Assembly: GCA_051002015.1 (NCBI GenBank)
Contig: JBPCMS010000063.1
Location: forward strand, 1-27,271
DNA from: JACDBE01 sp051002015
GTDB lineage: Bacteria > Actinomycetota > Acidimicrobiia > Spongiisociales > UBA5794
Length of the DNA stretch: 27,271 nt
Direction of reading: 5' to 3'
Shown here: one piece after another, positions 16,612 to 23,619 of the stretch
Position numbering within the stretch: position 1 is the first letter of the stretch
Layout of the letters: every line of letters starts with the position of its first letter
Notes under the pieces: generated by a model
The model's input: only the letters and a program-made list of their open reading frames with translations
What the model was told of the DNA's origin: nothing
Database searches by the model: none
Position numbers and translations under genes: made by a program

Positions 16612-17103
16612 TCAACCGTGTCCGGTGCTCTGGTACCGCTCCAGGGCCTCGGTGATGACCGTGGCGGCGACCTCGGCGCCGTCCCAGGTGCCGATCTCGG
16701 TGCTCTTGGCCGGTTCCAGCGCCTTGTACACCTCGAAGAAATGGGCGATCTCGGAGCGAAGATGGGGTCGGAGGTCGGCCAGGTCCCGCAGGTGTCCCCA
16801 GCGCTCGTCACGGGCGGGCACCGAGAGGATCTTGGCGTCGGGTCCCGCCTCGTCCCGCATCCAGAACACACCGATGGCCCGCGCCCCGATATGACACCCG
16901 GGAACGGTGGGCTCGTCGAGCAGGACGAGTGCGTCGAGCGGGTCACCGTCACCGGCCAGGGTCTGGGGGATGAAGCCATAATCGGCGGGGTAGGAGGTGG
17001 CGGTGAACAGATGGCGGTCGAGCCACAGCTCGCCGGTGGCGTGGTCGATCTCGTACTTGTTGCGTGAACCCTTGGGAATCTCGACGATCACCTCGATCTC
17101 CAT
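16612..17103 (-). CDS. ppa: Inorganic pyrophosphatase (family I)
   Basis: Encodes 163 aa, typical of bacterial family I enzymes. It hydrolyses pyrophosphate to phosphate in the cytoplasm with Mg2+, pulling biosynthetic reactions forward. Landmarks: EIPKGSRNKYEID (8-20, with the substrate-binding Lys and Arg), LFTATSYPADYGFIPQTL (32-49), the family signature DGDPLDAL (52-59), and the metal/substrate segment PDAKILSVPARDERW (87-101) with its Asp and Lys. The frame is open upstream to 17223, but the ATG at 17103 is right: it starts the conserved MEIEVIVEIPKG and has AAGGAG about 6 nt upstream. The leader contains a perfect stem-loop, described separately. Confidence 0.95.
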   Translation of the reverse strand: MEIEVIVEIPKGSRNKYEIDHATGELWLDRHLFTATSYPADYGFIPQTLAGDGDPLDALVLLDEPTVPGCHIGARAIGVFWMRDEAGPDAKILSVPARDERWGHLRDLADLRPHLRSEIAHFFEVYKALEPAKSTEIGTWDGAEVAATVITEALERYQSTGHG

Positions 17104-17172
17104 GGGGTGCTCCTTCGATGGGAATCCAACCGCATTCAAGCCGGTGAGGCGACAGCGCGCCCGGCGGGCACA

Positions 17173-17193
17173 CCCTCGATAAAGAGTCGAGGG
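17173..17193 (-). promoter_or_regulatory. Stem-loop in the region upstream of ppa
   Basis: CCCTCGA (17173-17179) and TCGAGGG (17187-17193) form a perfect 7-bp stem with the AT-rich 7-nt loop taaagag, 70 nt before the ppa start. It could be an operator, part of the leader, or a terminator for the minus-strand transcript from 17361-18766; the minus strand has no T-run after it. A weak TTGTCA (-35-like, minus, 17203-17208) lies close by. Confidence 0.45.
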
Positions 17194-17211
17194 GACTGTG
17201 AATGACAAAAC

Positions 17212-17240
17212 CGTCTTACCCACAGTCTCTACATAAGACG
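17212..17240 (-). promoter_or_regulatory. Inverted repeat upstream of ppa
   Basis: CGTCTTA (17212-17218) and TAAGACG (17234-17240) are perfect 7-bp arms separated by 15 nt, an arrangement that suits a dimeric regulator. It sits with the neighbouring stem-loop in the 257-nt gap 17104-17360, which is less GC-rich than its surroundings and otherwise noncoding. Confidence 0.35.
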
Positions 17241-17360
17241 TTGAGTCATCAGCAGGCGAGCCTTGTGCGCCCTGAGGACAACTCGGGCCTAGCCCCGATC
17301 CACAACCCTTGAGTGGTGATCGAAGATGGCGTACTAGTGGTTGAGGGTAGCGGCGATGAG

Positions 17361-18766
17361 CTAGGGCTCCCAGATGTCGAAGGTGATCGCCTCGGCGGTA
17401 CCGGCCGGGGACACGAAGAGGTCGACCGTGTACCAGACGAGGCAGCCGGCGCCATGGTCGAGCACCGGTTCGACGCTGATCCGAGTGTGGTCCTCGAACC
17501 CCTCCGGGCTGGCTGGGGCCCGGAGGCGCAATGCCGGTGGGGACCCACGGTCACGGTGTAGTCGTCGAGCGAGGCCAATGCCTCCAGGGACGAGAACGGC
17601 CCGGCCCGGGCCCGGAAGTGCTCGATGTCCAACACCCAGGCCGCCTCGTCGATTAGGTCTGGAGGGGACACCGAACGGAGCACGGTCGGCCCGAGGCCGA
17701 GCTCGATGACCTGCCCGACCGCAAGCGCAGCGAGGGTTGTCTCGTTCCGCTGGTCGGCAAAGGCCACGAAGGCGTCGATCAGCTTCTCCTGCGGGGACCG
17801 TTCGATGTCGAGAAAGGCGGCGTTGACCCAGCCCACTTCGCCCTCCGGGTTGGTGACCAGGCGCCACAACCCACCGTCGGAAGCAACCTCACTGGCGTCG
17901 AGCACCTCGACGATGGCTCCCGGCGCCAACCGGCCGACCTCGGGATTGTCGGCGCCCGCTCCCGAGCGCATGAACAGCACGTCGTCGGAGGTGACGTCGA
18001 CTACGGTGGCCGGTGCCAGCGGGGCGGCGCCGGCCACCAGGCAGTATGAGGCCAGGGGGTCGGACCAGACCCTCACCAGGTCGCAATCCCGGTGGAACAA
18101 CACCCCGCCGTTGCTGAACAGGCCGCCCTCCCAATCCCGGCGGGTGGTGACGCCGGTGCAGCCCGCATCGCCCCAGCACAGCGTGCTCCGGTCGAGGGCG
18201 GTGACTTCGGGGTAGGCGAACACGGTGGCCGCCAGCAGATCGATGAACGAGAAGAGCTGCGACGTGGTACCCGCCAGAGAGCCCGGCGACCAGCGATCCC
18301 CGTCCAGCAGGAAATCAACGGCGGCATCGACCGAGACCGTCACCTCGATGCCGTCGGCGTCGGCGACGACATCGAACCCGGTCGACAACCCGGCTGCCCG
18401 TTCGGCTTCGGTGGTCCCGCCGACCAGCAGACTCACCGCCGCCTCCAGGCTGGGTCGCCCGATGGGGGGTCGATACACCGGGTAGGGGACGTTGTCGAGC
18501 TCGGGGCACAGGGCGGCCGAGGCGAAGAAGGCGAGCCTCTCGCCCTGCTCCGGCTCCGCCCCGGTGCACACCGGGGGCGGCAGATCAGCGCCGGTCGAGG
18601 TCGAAGCAGGAGCCACCGTGGCCGGTGCGGCCGTCCCCGGGTCGGAGGTGGCGTTCCCCGGCACCGTCATGGCGGCGGCGGGCGGGGCGGCGGTCGGGTC
18701 GGGTGCGGTCGGGGTGCAGGCGGCGGCCAGCACCAGCAGGCAGGCGGCCGGGAGTCAGCGGCTCAT
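17361..18766 (-). pseudogene. GerMN + SH3 domain lipoprotein gene with early stop and frameshift
   Basis: Three parts can be read. From the ATG at 18766, 7 nt after a -10 element, comes MSR, then an in-frame TGA, then LPAACLLVLAAAC, the rest of a lipoprotein signal. The open frame from a GTG at 18733 gives: a Pro/Ala/Thr-rich linker (to about residue 62), a GerMN-like domain (about 64-195, with VYRPPIGRPSLEAAVSLLVG and TEAERAAGLSTGF), and a bacterial SH3-like domain (about 245-310, GLWRLVTNPEGEVGWVNAAFLD). Near 17515-17530 the frame breaks; the sensible end (ASPEGFEDHTRISVEP..AITFDIWEP) continues in another minus frame to a TAG at 17361, while the original frame runs on as Ser/Pro/Arg-rich text to 17249. 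The intact protein would be an exported, cell-envelope lipoprotein. Real decay or sequence error are both possible. Confidence 0.65.
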
Positions 18767-18773
18767 CCGGGTG

Positions 18774-18779
18774 ATGATA
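18774..18779 (-). promoter_or_regulatory. Putative -10 element (TATCAT) of GerMN/SH3 lipoprotein gene
   Basis: Minus-strand TATCAT ends 7 nt before the ATG at 18766, the same spacing as at intact genes. This supports 18766, not the GTG at 18733, as the original start. Confidence 0.45.
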
Positions 18780-18817
18780 CATCCCAGGTTCCGGGAGGGA
18801 AGGTACGGATGGCGGGG

Positions 18818-19591
18818 TCAACCGGCGGCGGCGACAAAGGACTTGGCCAGGATCGGGTCGACCGGGTTGGTGGTAATCCCGTCGATCTTGACCGCGGTGC
18901 CCACGATGACACCGTGGGCGACGGCGAGGAACCCGGCCAGGGTGTCCTCGGTGACCCCGGAGCCGAGCAGGATCGGGGTGCCGGGAACGGCGGAGGCGAC
19001 CTTGCGCACCGTGGCCAGGTCGGGGGCACGTCCGGTCGAGGTTCCGGAGACGATGAGGGCGTCGGCCAAGGCCCGGTCGGCCAGCTCCTCGGCCGCCTGC
19101 TCGATGGTCGCCCCCGGCGCCGGGGTGGCGTGCTTGACGAAAACGTCCGCCAGGATCCCCACCTCGGGGGCGATGGCACGGCGCAGCCTGGTGACCTCGG
19201 CGGCTCGTCCCACGATCGGGCCCTGGTCGGTCCACATGGTCCCTGCCAGGACATTGACCCGGACGAAGGCGGCGCCGGTGGCGGCGGCGACGGCGAGGGC
19301 GGCGGCGGCGTCGTTGCGGAGCACGTTGACCACGATCGTCTTGCCGGTGACCCCGGCGATGGCGCTGATCGCCCTGGTCATGGCGGCGACCGTCACCTTG
19401 GGGACGTCGTCGGCGAAGAACGGGGCATCGCCGAGGTTCTCGACCCCGATGGCATCGAAGCCGGCCTCGTCGAGGCGGATGGCGTCGCCGACCGCCGCCG
19501 AGATGACCGTGTCGAACCCACCGAGGAATCGGGGGGATCCGGGGAGGGGCCCGAGGTGGACCATACCGGTGAGGCGTGGGACGGTGGGCAC
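18818..19591 (-). CDS. BtpA/SgcQ family protein
   Basis: Encodes 257 aa with the TIM-barrel-like BtpA pattern: MVHLGPLPGSPRF (10-22, family signature), DAIRLDEAGFDAIGVENLGDAPF, VNVLRNDAAAALAVAAATGAAFVRVNV, ILADVFVKHATP, ADALIVSGTSTGRAPDL, TPILLGSGVTEDTL and DGVI-like HGVIVGTAVKIDG. Cyanobacterial BtpA affects photosystem I stability, and SgcQ is a related predicted nucleosidase; neither role can be moved to this protein, whose function is unknown. The start could be the GTG at 19591, which leaves 5 nt after the preceding stop, or the ATG at 19564 just before the conserved motif. It is almost certainly co-transcribed with the DinB/MDMPI-like gene upstream. Confidence 0.88.
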   Translation of the reverse strand: MPTVPRLTGMVHLGPLPGSPRFLGGFDTVISAAVGDAIRLDEAGFDAIGVENLGDAPFFADDVPKVTVAAMTRAISAIAGVTGKTIVVNVLRNDAAAALAVAAATGAAFVRVNVLAGTMWTDQGPIVGRAAEVTRLRRAIAPEVGILADVFVKHATPAPGATIEQAAEELADRALADALIVSGTSTGRAPDLATVRKVASAVPGTPILLGSGVTEDTLAGFLAVAHGVIVGTAVKIDGITTNPVDPILAKSFVAAAG

Positions 19592-19596
19592 CTGGC

Positions 19597-20358
19597 TCAG
19601 TAGGCGCGGAGCAGGCGCAGGGCCGTCTCGGCGTCAGTGCCGATCGCCTTCAGGTTGGTGTCGGCCGGCTTCATGCGGTGGACGGCGACCCGACAGAACT
19701 CGCCGGCCATGCCCTTGACCACGATGTCGGTGCTCTCCGGGCCGAAGTCCCAGCGTGAGTACTTGGGTCCCATCAACTGGATGCGGATGCCCTGCTCGGG
19801 ATAGGTCTCGCCCGCCTGGGCGAAGGCATACGGCAGGGTGCGGTGGGCGAGCCAGGCAACGTGGTACAGCCGGGCGCTGTCGGTCTCGGGCTCCTCGTCC
19901 TCGGCCACCGGGAGCCGACCGTGCATGGCGGCGCGGATGTCGAGCCCATGGGCCCATGTCTCCATCAGGCGGATCGAGGCGAATGCCTTGGCGCTGACCG
20001 TGGAGTGCAGCCAGGGGATGCGATCGTCCGCCTCCATGTGGGAGAGGGCGTCGACAACGGCGGCACGACCGTTGCGCCACCATTCGATGACCTCCTGGTA
20101 GCGCTTCCGCCGCCCCAGCTTGACCCCCTCTGCGGTCCATCGGTCGAGGTCGGAGACGTCGACGGTGTCGAGGGCGGACCACCCTTCTGCGATGACCCGG
20201 GCCCCCAGCGTCTCGGTGGAGGCCAGGTGGCTCACCGTGTCGTGGATCGACCATCCCTTGGCGGGGGTGGGGAGCTTCCAGTCGCGCTCGTGGATCCGCT
20301 GGAGGAACTGATCGAGCGACTGCTGTTCTGCGACCAGGTCGGAGAGAATCTCGCGCAT
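19597..20358 (-). CDS. DinB/MDMPI-fold metal-binding protein (TIGR03084-like)
   Basis: Encodes 253 aa. The N-terminal half is the four-helix DinB/mycothiol-dependent maleylpyruvate isomerase fold: GWSIHDTVSHLASTE with H44, and ETWAHGLDIRAA with E133 and H137. The His, then Glu-x3-His arrangement matches the zinc ligands of that family. The C-terminal part (..GPKYSRWDFGPESTDIVVKGMAGEFCRVAVHR) fits TIGR03084-type actinobacterial proteins. Members use or are thought to use mycothiol; the reaction here is unknown. The ATG start lies 7 nt after a -10 hexamer. It is the first gene of a two-gene unit with the BtpA-like gene, 5 nt apart. Confidence 0.83.
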   Translation of the reverse strand: MREILSDLVAEQQSLDQFLQRIHERDWKLPTPAKGWSIHDTVSHLASTETLGARVIAEGWSALDTVDVSDLDRWTAEGVKLGRRKRYQEVIEWWRNGRAAVVDALSHMEADDRIPWLHSTVSAKAFASIRLMETWAHGLDIRAAMHGRLPVAEDEEPETDSARLYHVAWLAHRTLPYAFAQAGETYPEQGIRIQLMGPKYSRWDFGPESTDIVVKGMAGEFCRVAVHRMKPADTNLKAIGTDAETALRLLRAY

Positions 20359-20365
20359 CGAGTGG

Positions 20366-20371
20366 ATTCTA
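20366..20371 (-). promoter_or_regulatory. Putative -10 element (TAGAAT), leaderless start of DinB/MDMPI gene
   Basis: Minus-strand TAGAAT, the closest to TATAAT in the window, ends 7 nt before the ATG at 20358. Confidence 0.55.
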
Positions 20372-20421
20372 CCGTCGGTCCTCGGCGTCGAAACCGGTGG
20401 CGGTCTCCGGGAGATCGGGAG

Positions 20422-20874
20422 TCAAGGCACCGGACCAAGCCAGCGCCCGTCGGCGAAGACGGTGCGATCGGCCATCTCGGACGGTGGACCCCACACCTGG
20501 ATCGTCCGCGGGGCCAGCCGGACGAACACCCAGTCGCCGCCCCCTTCTCCGGGATCCCACCCGGTGCGGGCGACGAAGTGGGAGCGGGTCTGCGGGTCGG
20601 CGCCGACGGCGAACACGGCCGACACCGCGGCGTCGATCAGGACGACGTCGTGGGTGAGGCCAACGGCGATCTTGGCGTGTGGGGAGGCGGCGAGGTTGCG
20701 GGCGGTCACGTTGTGGCTCCGGGTGGTGAACACCACCTCCGAACCGTCCCAGTCGAGCCGCACCGGGACCAGGTGGGGGACACCGTCCGGGCTTGCCGTC
20801 GCCACCCAGCAGTTCCGCTCGGTCGCCAGCTTCTCCTTGGCCTCGGCGATCCGCTGCTGGCGGGTCCGGGTCAC
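20422..20874 (-). CDS. PPOX-class (pyridoxamine 5'-phosphate oxidase-like) split-barrel protein
   Basis: Encodes 150 aa of the PNPOx-like/F420-binding split-barrel family. The pattern is clear: a short helix (QQRIAEAKEKLATERN), CWVATASPDGVPHLVPVRLDWDG (the first two strands), VVFTTRSHNVTARNLAASPHAKIAVG (cofactor phosphate-binding helix and strand) and a C-terminal WVFVRLAPRTIQVWGPP. Actinobacterial proteins of this length often use F420 or FMN to reduce small molecules or bind haem or biliverdin; the cofactor and substrate cannot be told here. The GTG start overlaps the stop codon of the upstream LOG-family gene (GTGA), so the two are translationally coupled. Confidence 0.83.
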   Translation of the reverse strand: MTRTRQQRIAEAKEKLATERNCWVATASPDGVPHLVPVRLDWDGSEVVFTTRSHNVTARNLAASPHAKIAVGLTHDVVLIDAAVSAVFAVGADPQTRSHFVARTGWDPGEGGGDWVFVRLAPRTIQVWGPPSEMADRTVFADGRWLGPVP

Positions 20875-21956
20875 GGACCAGGCCCGCCCAACATCGCTTC
20901 GGTGGGGCCCGGGGCCGCCGACTGGTTGATCCGGTCGATCATCAACCGCAGCCTCCCGAGCCGCCTTCGGTCGAAGTGGAGCCCGATCCTGGCCAGGTCG
21001 GGGTGGTCGCCGTCCCGGATCTCGCTGTCCGACGCCTCCGCCCGTTCGATCCGCCCGTCGACCAGCACATCGCCGAACTCGTCGTTGAGCACCTCCAGCA
21101 GCTCGTCGGACGGTTCCTGGCGGAGGCGCAGTATCAGCTTGCCGGCTACGTAGCGCTGCGAGTGGTAGCTGCGGTGGAAGCGGAGGATCTCGGCGATGGC
21201 GACATCCAGATCGGTGGTGTGCAGGAACAGGTTCCGGTCGTACGGTGCGATGAGCCGCTTGCGCTCCAGCAGGGTGACGAACTCGAGCCATGGATCCCAA
21301 TAGCCGGTGCCCGGCGCCTCGAGCAGCACCACCGGGTGCACATCGGACTTGCCGGTCTGGATCAGGGTGAGCAGCTCGTAGGTCTCGTCCTGCGTGCCAA
21401 AGCCGCCGGGGAAGATCACGAAACCGTTCGACTCCTTGACGAACATCAGCTTGCGGGTGAAGAAGTACTTGAAGTTGATCAGCCGGCTCTCGTGGACGAA
21501 GGGGTTGGCCTCGGCCTCGAACGGCAGCCTGATGTTGACCCCGAAGCCGTACTCCCGCCCGGCCCCGCGGTTGCCCGCCTCCATGATCCCGGGACCGGCT
21601 CCCGTTATCACCATCCAGCGGTGGAGGTCGGCCATGGCGTTGGCAAAGTCTGCGGCGAGCAGATAGTTGGGGTCGTCGGGAGGGGTGCGGGCCGATCCGT
21701 AGATCGTCACCTTGGGGACGTCCCGGTACTTGGAGAAGACCAGGAACGAGTAGCGGAGCTCCTTCAGGGCGCTGTTGACCAGCTTGAGATCGCCCCGGTC
21801 GGTGTCGTCCCGGAGCAGCTTGAGCCCGCTGACCAGCATCTCGGAGACCAGCTCGATCTCGTGGTCCCGCGCCTCGTGGCCATCGGCCGACACCGCGTCG
21901 CGCACCAGGTCGTTGATCCGCTCGTCGAGTCCGTCGCCCAGCCGGTAGGCCCTCAT
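20871..21956 (-). CDS. LOG/TIGR00730-type Rossmann-fold protein, long form
   Basis: Encodes 361 aa. The core (about 82-250) is the LOG or 'lysine decarboxylase-like' fold: VTIYGSARTPPDDPNY (83-98), MVITGAGPGIMEAGNRGA (115-132), SRLINFKYFFTRKLMFVKESNGFV and the diagnostic PGGFGTQDE (183-191). Typical LOG proteins release cytokinin-like bases from nucleotide monophosphates and are near 190 aa; this one has about 80 extra residues before the core and about 110 after. The extensions are helical and charged (LRLRQEPSDELLEVLNDEFGDVLVDGRIER). The function is not established. The ATG at 21956 is preferred, though the preceding GTG (21959) is possible. It is coupled to the PPOX gene and divergent from yajQ. 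Confidence 0.85.
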   Translation of the reverse strand: MRAYRLGDGLDERINDLVRDAVSADGHEARDHEIELVSEMLVSGLKLLRDDTDRGDLKLVNSALKELRYSFLVFSKYRDVPKVTIYGSARTPPDDPNYLLAADFANAMADLHRWMVITGAGPGIMEAGNRGAGREYGFGVNIRLPFEAEANPFVHESRLINFKYFFTRKLMFVKESNGFVIFPGGFGTQDETYELLTLIQTGKSDVHPVVLLEAPGTGYWDPWLEFVTLLERKRLIAPYDRNLFLHTTDLDVAIAEILRFHRSYHSQRYVAGKLILRLRQEPSDELLEVLNDEFGDVLVDGRIERAEASDSEIRDGDHPDLARIGLHFDRRRLGRLRLMIDRINQSAAPGPTEAMLGGPGP

Positions 21957-21964
21957 CACGGTCG

Positions 21965-21970
21965 ACGGTA
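21965..21970 (-). promoter_or_regulatory. Putative -10 element (TACCGT) of LOG-family gene
   Basis: Minus-strand TACCGT ends 8 nt before the ATG at 21956 and 5 nt before the GTG at 21959. A leaderless or near-leaderless mRNA is likely. Confidence 0.4.
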
Positions 21971-22010
21971 GCCGGACGGCTTCCGGGTCGTGCACGGGGC
22001 GATCGACGGG

Positions 22011-22016
22011 TATCGT
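22011..22016 (+). promoter_or_regulatory. Putative -10 element (TATCGT), leaderless start of yajQ
   Basis: TATCGT ends 6 nt before the ATG at 22023. It rules out the longer open frame that begins upstream at 21990. Confidence 0.5.
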
Positions 22017-22022
22017 CGCTGC

Positions 22023-22508
22023 ATGCCAACGTTCGACGTCGTCTCCCAGATCGATCGCCAAGAGGTCCGCAACGCCGTCGACCAGGCGAAGCGGGAGATT
22101 GTCAACCGTTTCGACTTCAAGGGGACCAAGACCGAGATCGACCTCACCGACAAGGAGATGGTCATCGAGTCGGCGGCCGAGGGCAGGCTCGACGCCGCCA
22201 TCGACGTGGTCAAGGGACGGCTGGTGAAGCGGGGGGTGTCGCTCAAGATCCTCCACGGGGGCGAGCCCAAGCCGGCCGCCGGGGGGAGGGTCAGGGTGCG
22301 GTTCGACCTGGTCGAGGGAATCCCCCAGGACGCCGCCAGGGAGCTGGGCAAGATGATCCGCGACTCCAAGCTCAAGGTGCAGGTCCAGGTCCAGGGCGAT
22401 CAGCTCAGGGTCCAGGCCAAGCAGCGCGACGACCTCCAGCAGGTGATCGCCCTGCTGAAGGAGCTCGACTACCGCCTACCCCTCCAGTACCTCAACTTCC
22501 GCGAGTAG
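22023..22508 (+). CDS. yajQ: YajQ family nucleotide-binding protein
   Basis: Encodes 161 aa, the usual size of the YajQ/UPF0234 family. The conserved text runs throughout: MPTFDVVSQIDRQEVRNAVD, IVNRFDFKGTKTEIDL, LVKRGVSLKILHGGEPKPA, KMIRDSKLKVQVQVQGDQLRV and LPLQYLNFRE at the end. YajQ has two ferredoxin-like domains and binds nucleic acid or nucleotides; a Xanthomonas homologue is a cyclic di-GMP effector. Whether this protein binds cyclic di-GMP is unknown, and no GGDEF or EAL gene is in the window. The ATG start follows TATCGT by 6 nt. A hairpin followed by Ts lies 15 nt after the stop. Confidence 0.95.
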   Translation: MPTFDVVSQIDRQEVRNAVDQAKREIVNRFDFKGTKTEIDLTDKEMVIESAAEGRLDAAIDVVKGRLVKRGVSLKILHGGEPKPAAGGRVRVRFDLVEGIPQDAARELGKMIRDSKLKVQVQVQGDQLRVQAKQRDDLQQVIALLKELDYRLPLQYLNFRE

Positions 22509-22523
22509 GTCGGCGTTCCCGTC

Positions 22524-22551
22524 CGGTCGCTCGGTGGCGGTGCGACCGTTT
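22524..22551 (+). terminator. Probable terminator after yajQ
   Basis: CGGTCGC (22524-22530) and GCGACCG (22542-22548) form a perfect 7-bp GC-rich stem with an 11-nt loop, followed by TTT and a pyrimidine-rich stretch. The position, 15 nt after the yajQ stop, fits a Rho-independent terminator, though the T-run is short. Confidence 0.55.
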
Positions 22552-22563
22552 CTGCTCCTCCGG

Positions 22564-22599
22564 CAAGGCGAGAACGGCAGCCGGTTTCTTTCCGCCTTG
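22564..22599. terminator. Second inverted repeat between yajQ and CobS-like gene
   Basis: CAAGGCG (22564-22570) and CGCCTTG (22593-22599) are perfect 7-bp arms with a 22-nt loop. It lies 27 nt beyond the end of the minus-strand CobS-like gene and could terminate that operon. Confidence 0.35.
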
Positions 22600-22626
22600 G
22601 GAGGGGTGCCCGGCGAAGCCGAAGGC

Positions 22627-23619
22627 TCAACGGGTGTAGGCGGGGCCCTTTGGGCCCTTACGGACCACGGCGGACCATACGGTCTCGTAGTGGTCGCGGT
22701 CGAAGGGGTCGATGTGGGGGAGGACGAACTCCTCCCAGGACCGGCGCAGCGGGTCCTCGGCCTCGTTGTACATCCGGAGCCCGGCGGGGAGACGCTCGAG
22801 CACCGCACGGAGGCTCATCGGTGTCTCCACCCGGGTGCGGCTGTCGGGGGCGGTGAAGGAGGCGTTGACCTCGACGGCGAGCTTGGCGATCGGCCCGACG
22901 AACGCTGCCCCCAGACCGGGGTAGCGGCGCTCCAGCATGGTGCGCAGATCCTGCTCGACCGGGAAGCTCTTCTCCCAGATGATCCACCGATCGGCGAACG
23001 CCTTGTTGAGGGTCTGGGTCCCGGCGTAGTCGCGTAGGTCGGTGGGGTTGAGCGTTCCGTAGATGCGCACGTCGGGGCGCAGGTGGATGGTCTCGCCGGT
23101 GGGGAGCTCGATGGCGCGATGTCGGTCGAGCAGACCGTGGAGGGCGAACAGCGTCTCCGCCCCGGCGGCGTTGAGCTCGGAGAGGTTGAGCAGCGCCGGG
23201 CCCCGCAGCGCCCGGGTGATGTCGCCGTCCTCCCAGCGGCTCTCGGTCCCGCCCTTGCCGTCGCCGTGGAGCTTGACCGAGCCGATGAGGGTGATGTCGC
23301 GCACCTCACCGGTCAGCGGGATGCGGTAGTGGGGGAGCCGGAGCAGGGCGGCGAACTGCTCGAGGTCATGGTCCTTGCCGGTCCCCATGTGTCCCCGCAG
23401 CGCCAGGTGGAGCGGGCTGTCGTCGAAGTGCTGGCGGTGCACCTGCTCGAGCTGGGCCAGCCGGTACAGCATCCCCAGATCGACGTAGTACGGGTCGGGC
23501 TTGGGGATGTGTTGGATCCGCGCCCCATGGTCGGAGAGATCGGTGGGGACGTCGACGGTCTCCAACTCGATCGGCTTGCCCTCCCCGGAGGGGTCGATGA
23601 ACGTAACCGTCTCAGACAT
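22627..23619 (-). CDS. CobS/MoxR-like AAA+ protein with altered Walker motifs
   Basis: Encodes 330 aa. It aligns by eye with the AAA+ subunit CobS of cobaltochelatase and other MoxR-type ATPases: ALRGHMGTGKDHDLEQFAAL (73-92) is the P-loop region, ITLIGSVKL follows, PALLNLSELNAAGAETLFAL (141-160) is the Walker B region, YGTLNPTD (187-194) the sensor 1 region with N191, and FADRW (208-212) carries the likely arginine finger R211. The P-loop has GTGKD where the family has GTGKS/T, and Walker B has NLSE where it has hhDE, so both Mg2+-side residues differ while K82 and E148 remain. It starts 8 nt inside the end of the VWA gene (ATGTCTGA) with a GGAG upstream, so the two are coupled. No cobN is present, so cobalt chelation should not be assumed. 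Confidence 0.82.
   Translation of the reverse strand: MSETVTFIDPSGEGKPIELETVDVPTDLSDHGARIQHIPKPDPYYVDLGMLYRLAQLEQVHRQHFDDSPLHLALRGHMGTGKDHDLEQFAALLRLPHYRIPLTGEVRDITLIGSVKLHGDGKGGTESRWEDGDITRALRGPALLNLSELNAAGAETLFALHGLLDRHRAIELPTGETIHLRPDVRIYGTLNPTDLRDYAGTQTLNKAFADRWIIWEKSFPVEQDLRTMLERRYPGLGAAFVGPIAKLAVEVNASFTAPDSRTRVETPMSLRAVLERLPAGLRMYNEAEDPLRRSWEEFVLPHIDPFDRDHYETVWSAVVRKGPKGPAYTR

Noticed and set aside
14112..16655. 847-codon plus-strand open frame across lhr
   Set aside because: It is the antisense shadow of the helicase: its composition is Gly/Arg/His/Pro-rich with no domain, while the minus strand shows all helicase motifs. GC-rich genes of this kind often leave an antisense frame open.
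18733..18766. TGA recoded as an amino acid (alternative genetic code or selenocysteine)
   Set aside because: Many genes in the window end in TGA at the expected place, and a selenocysteine in a signal peptide would be without purpose. Mutation or sequence error is simpler.
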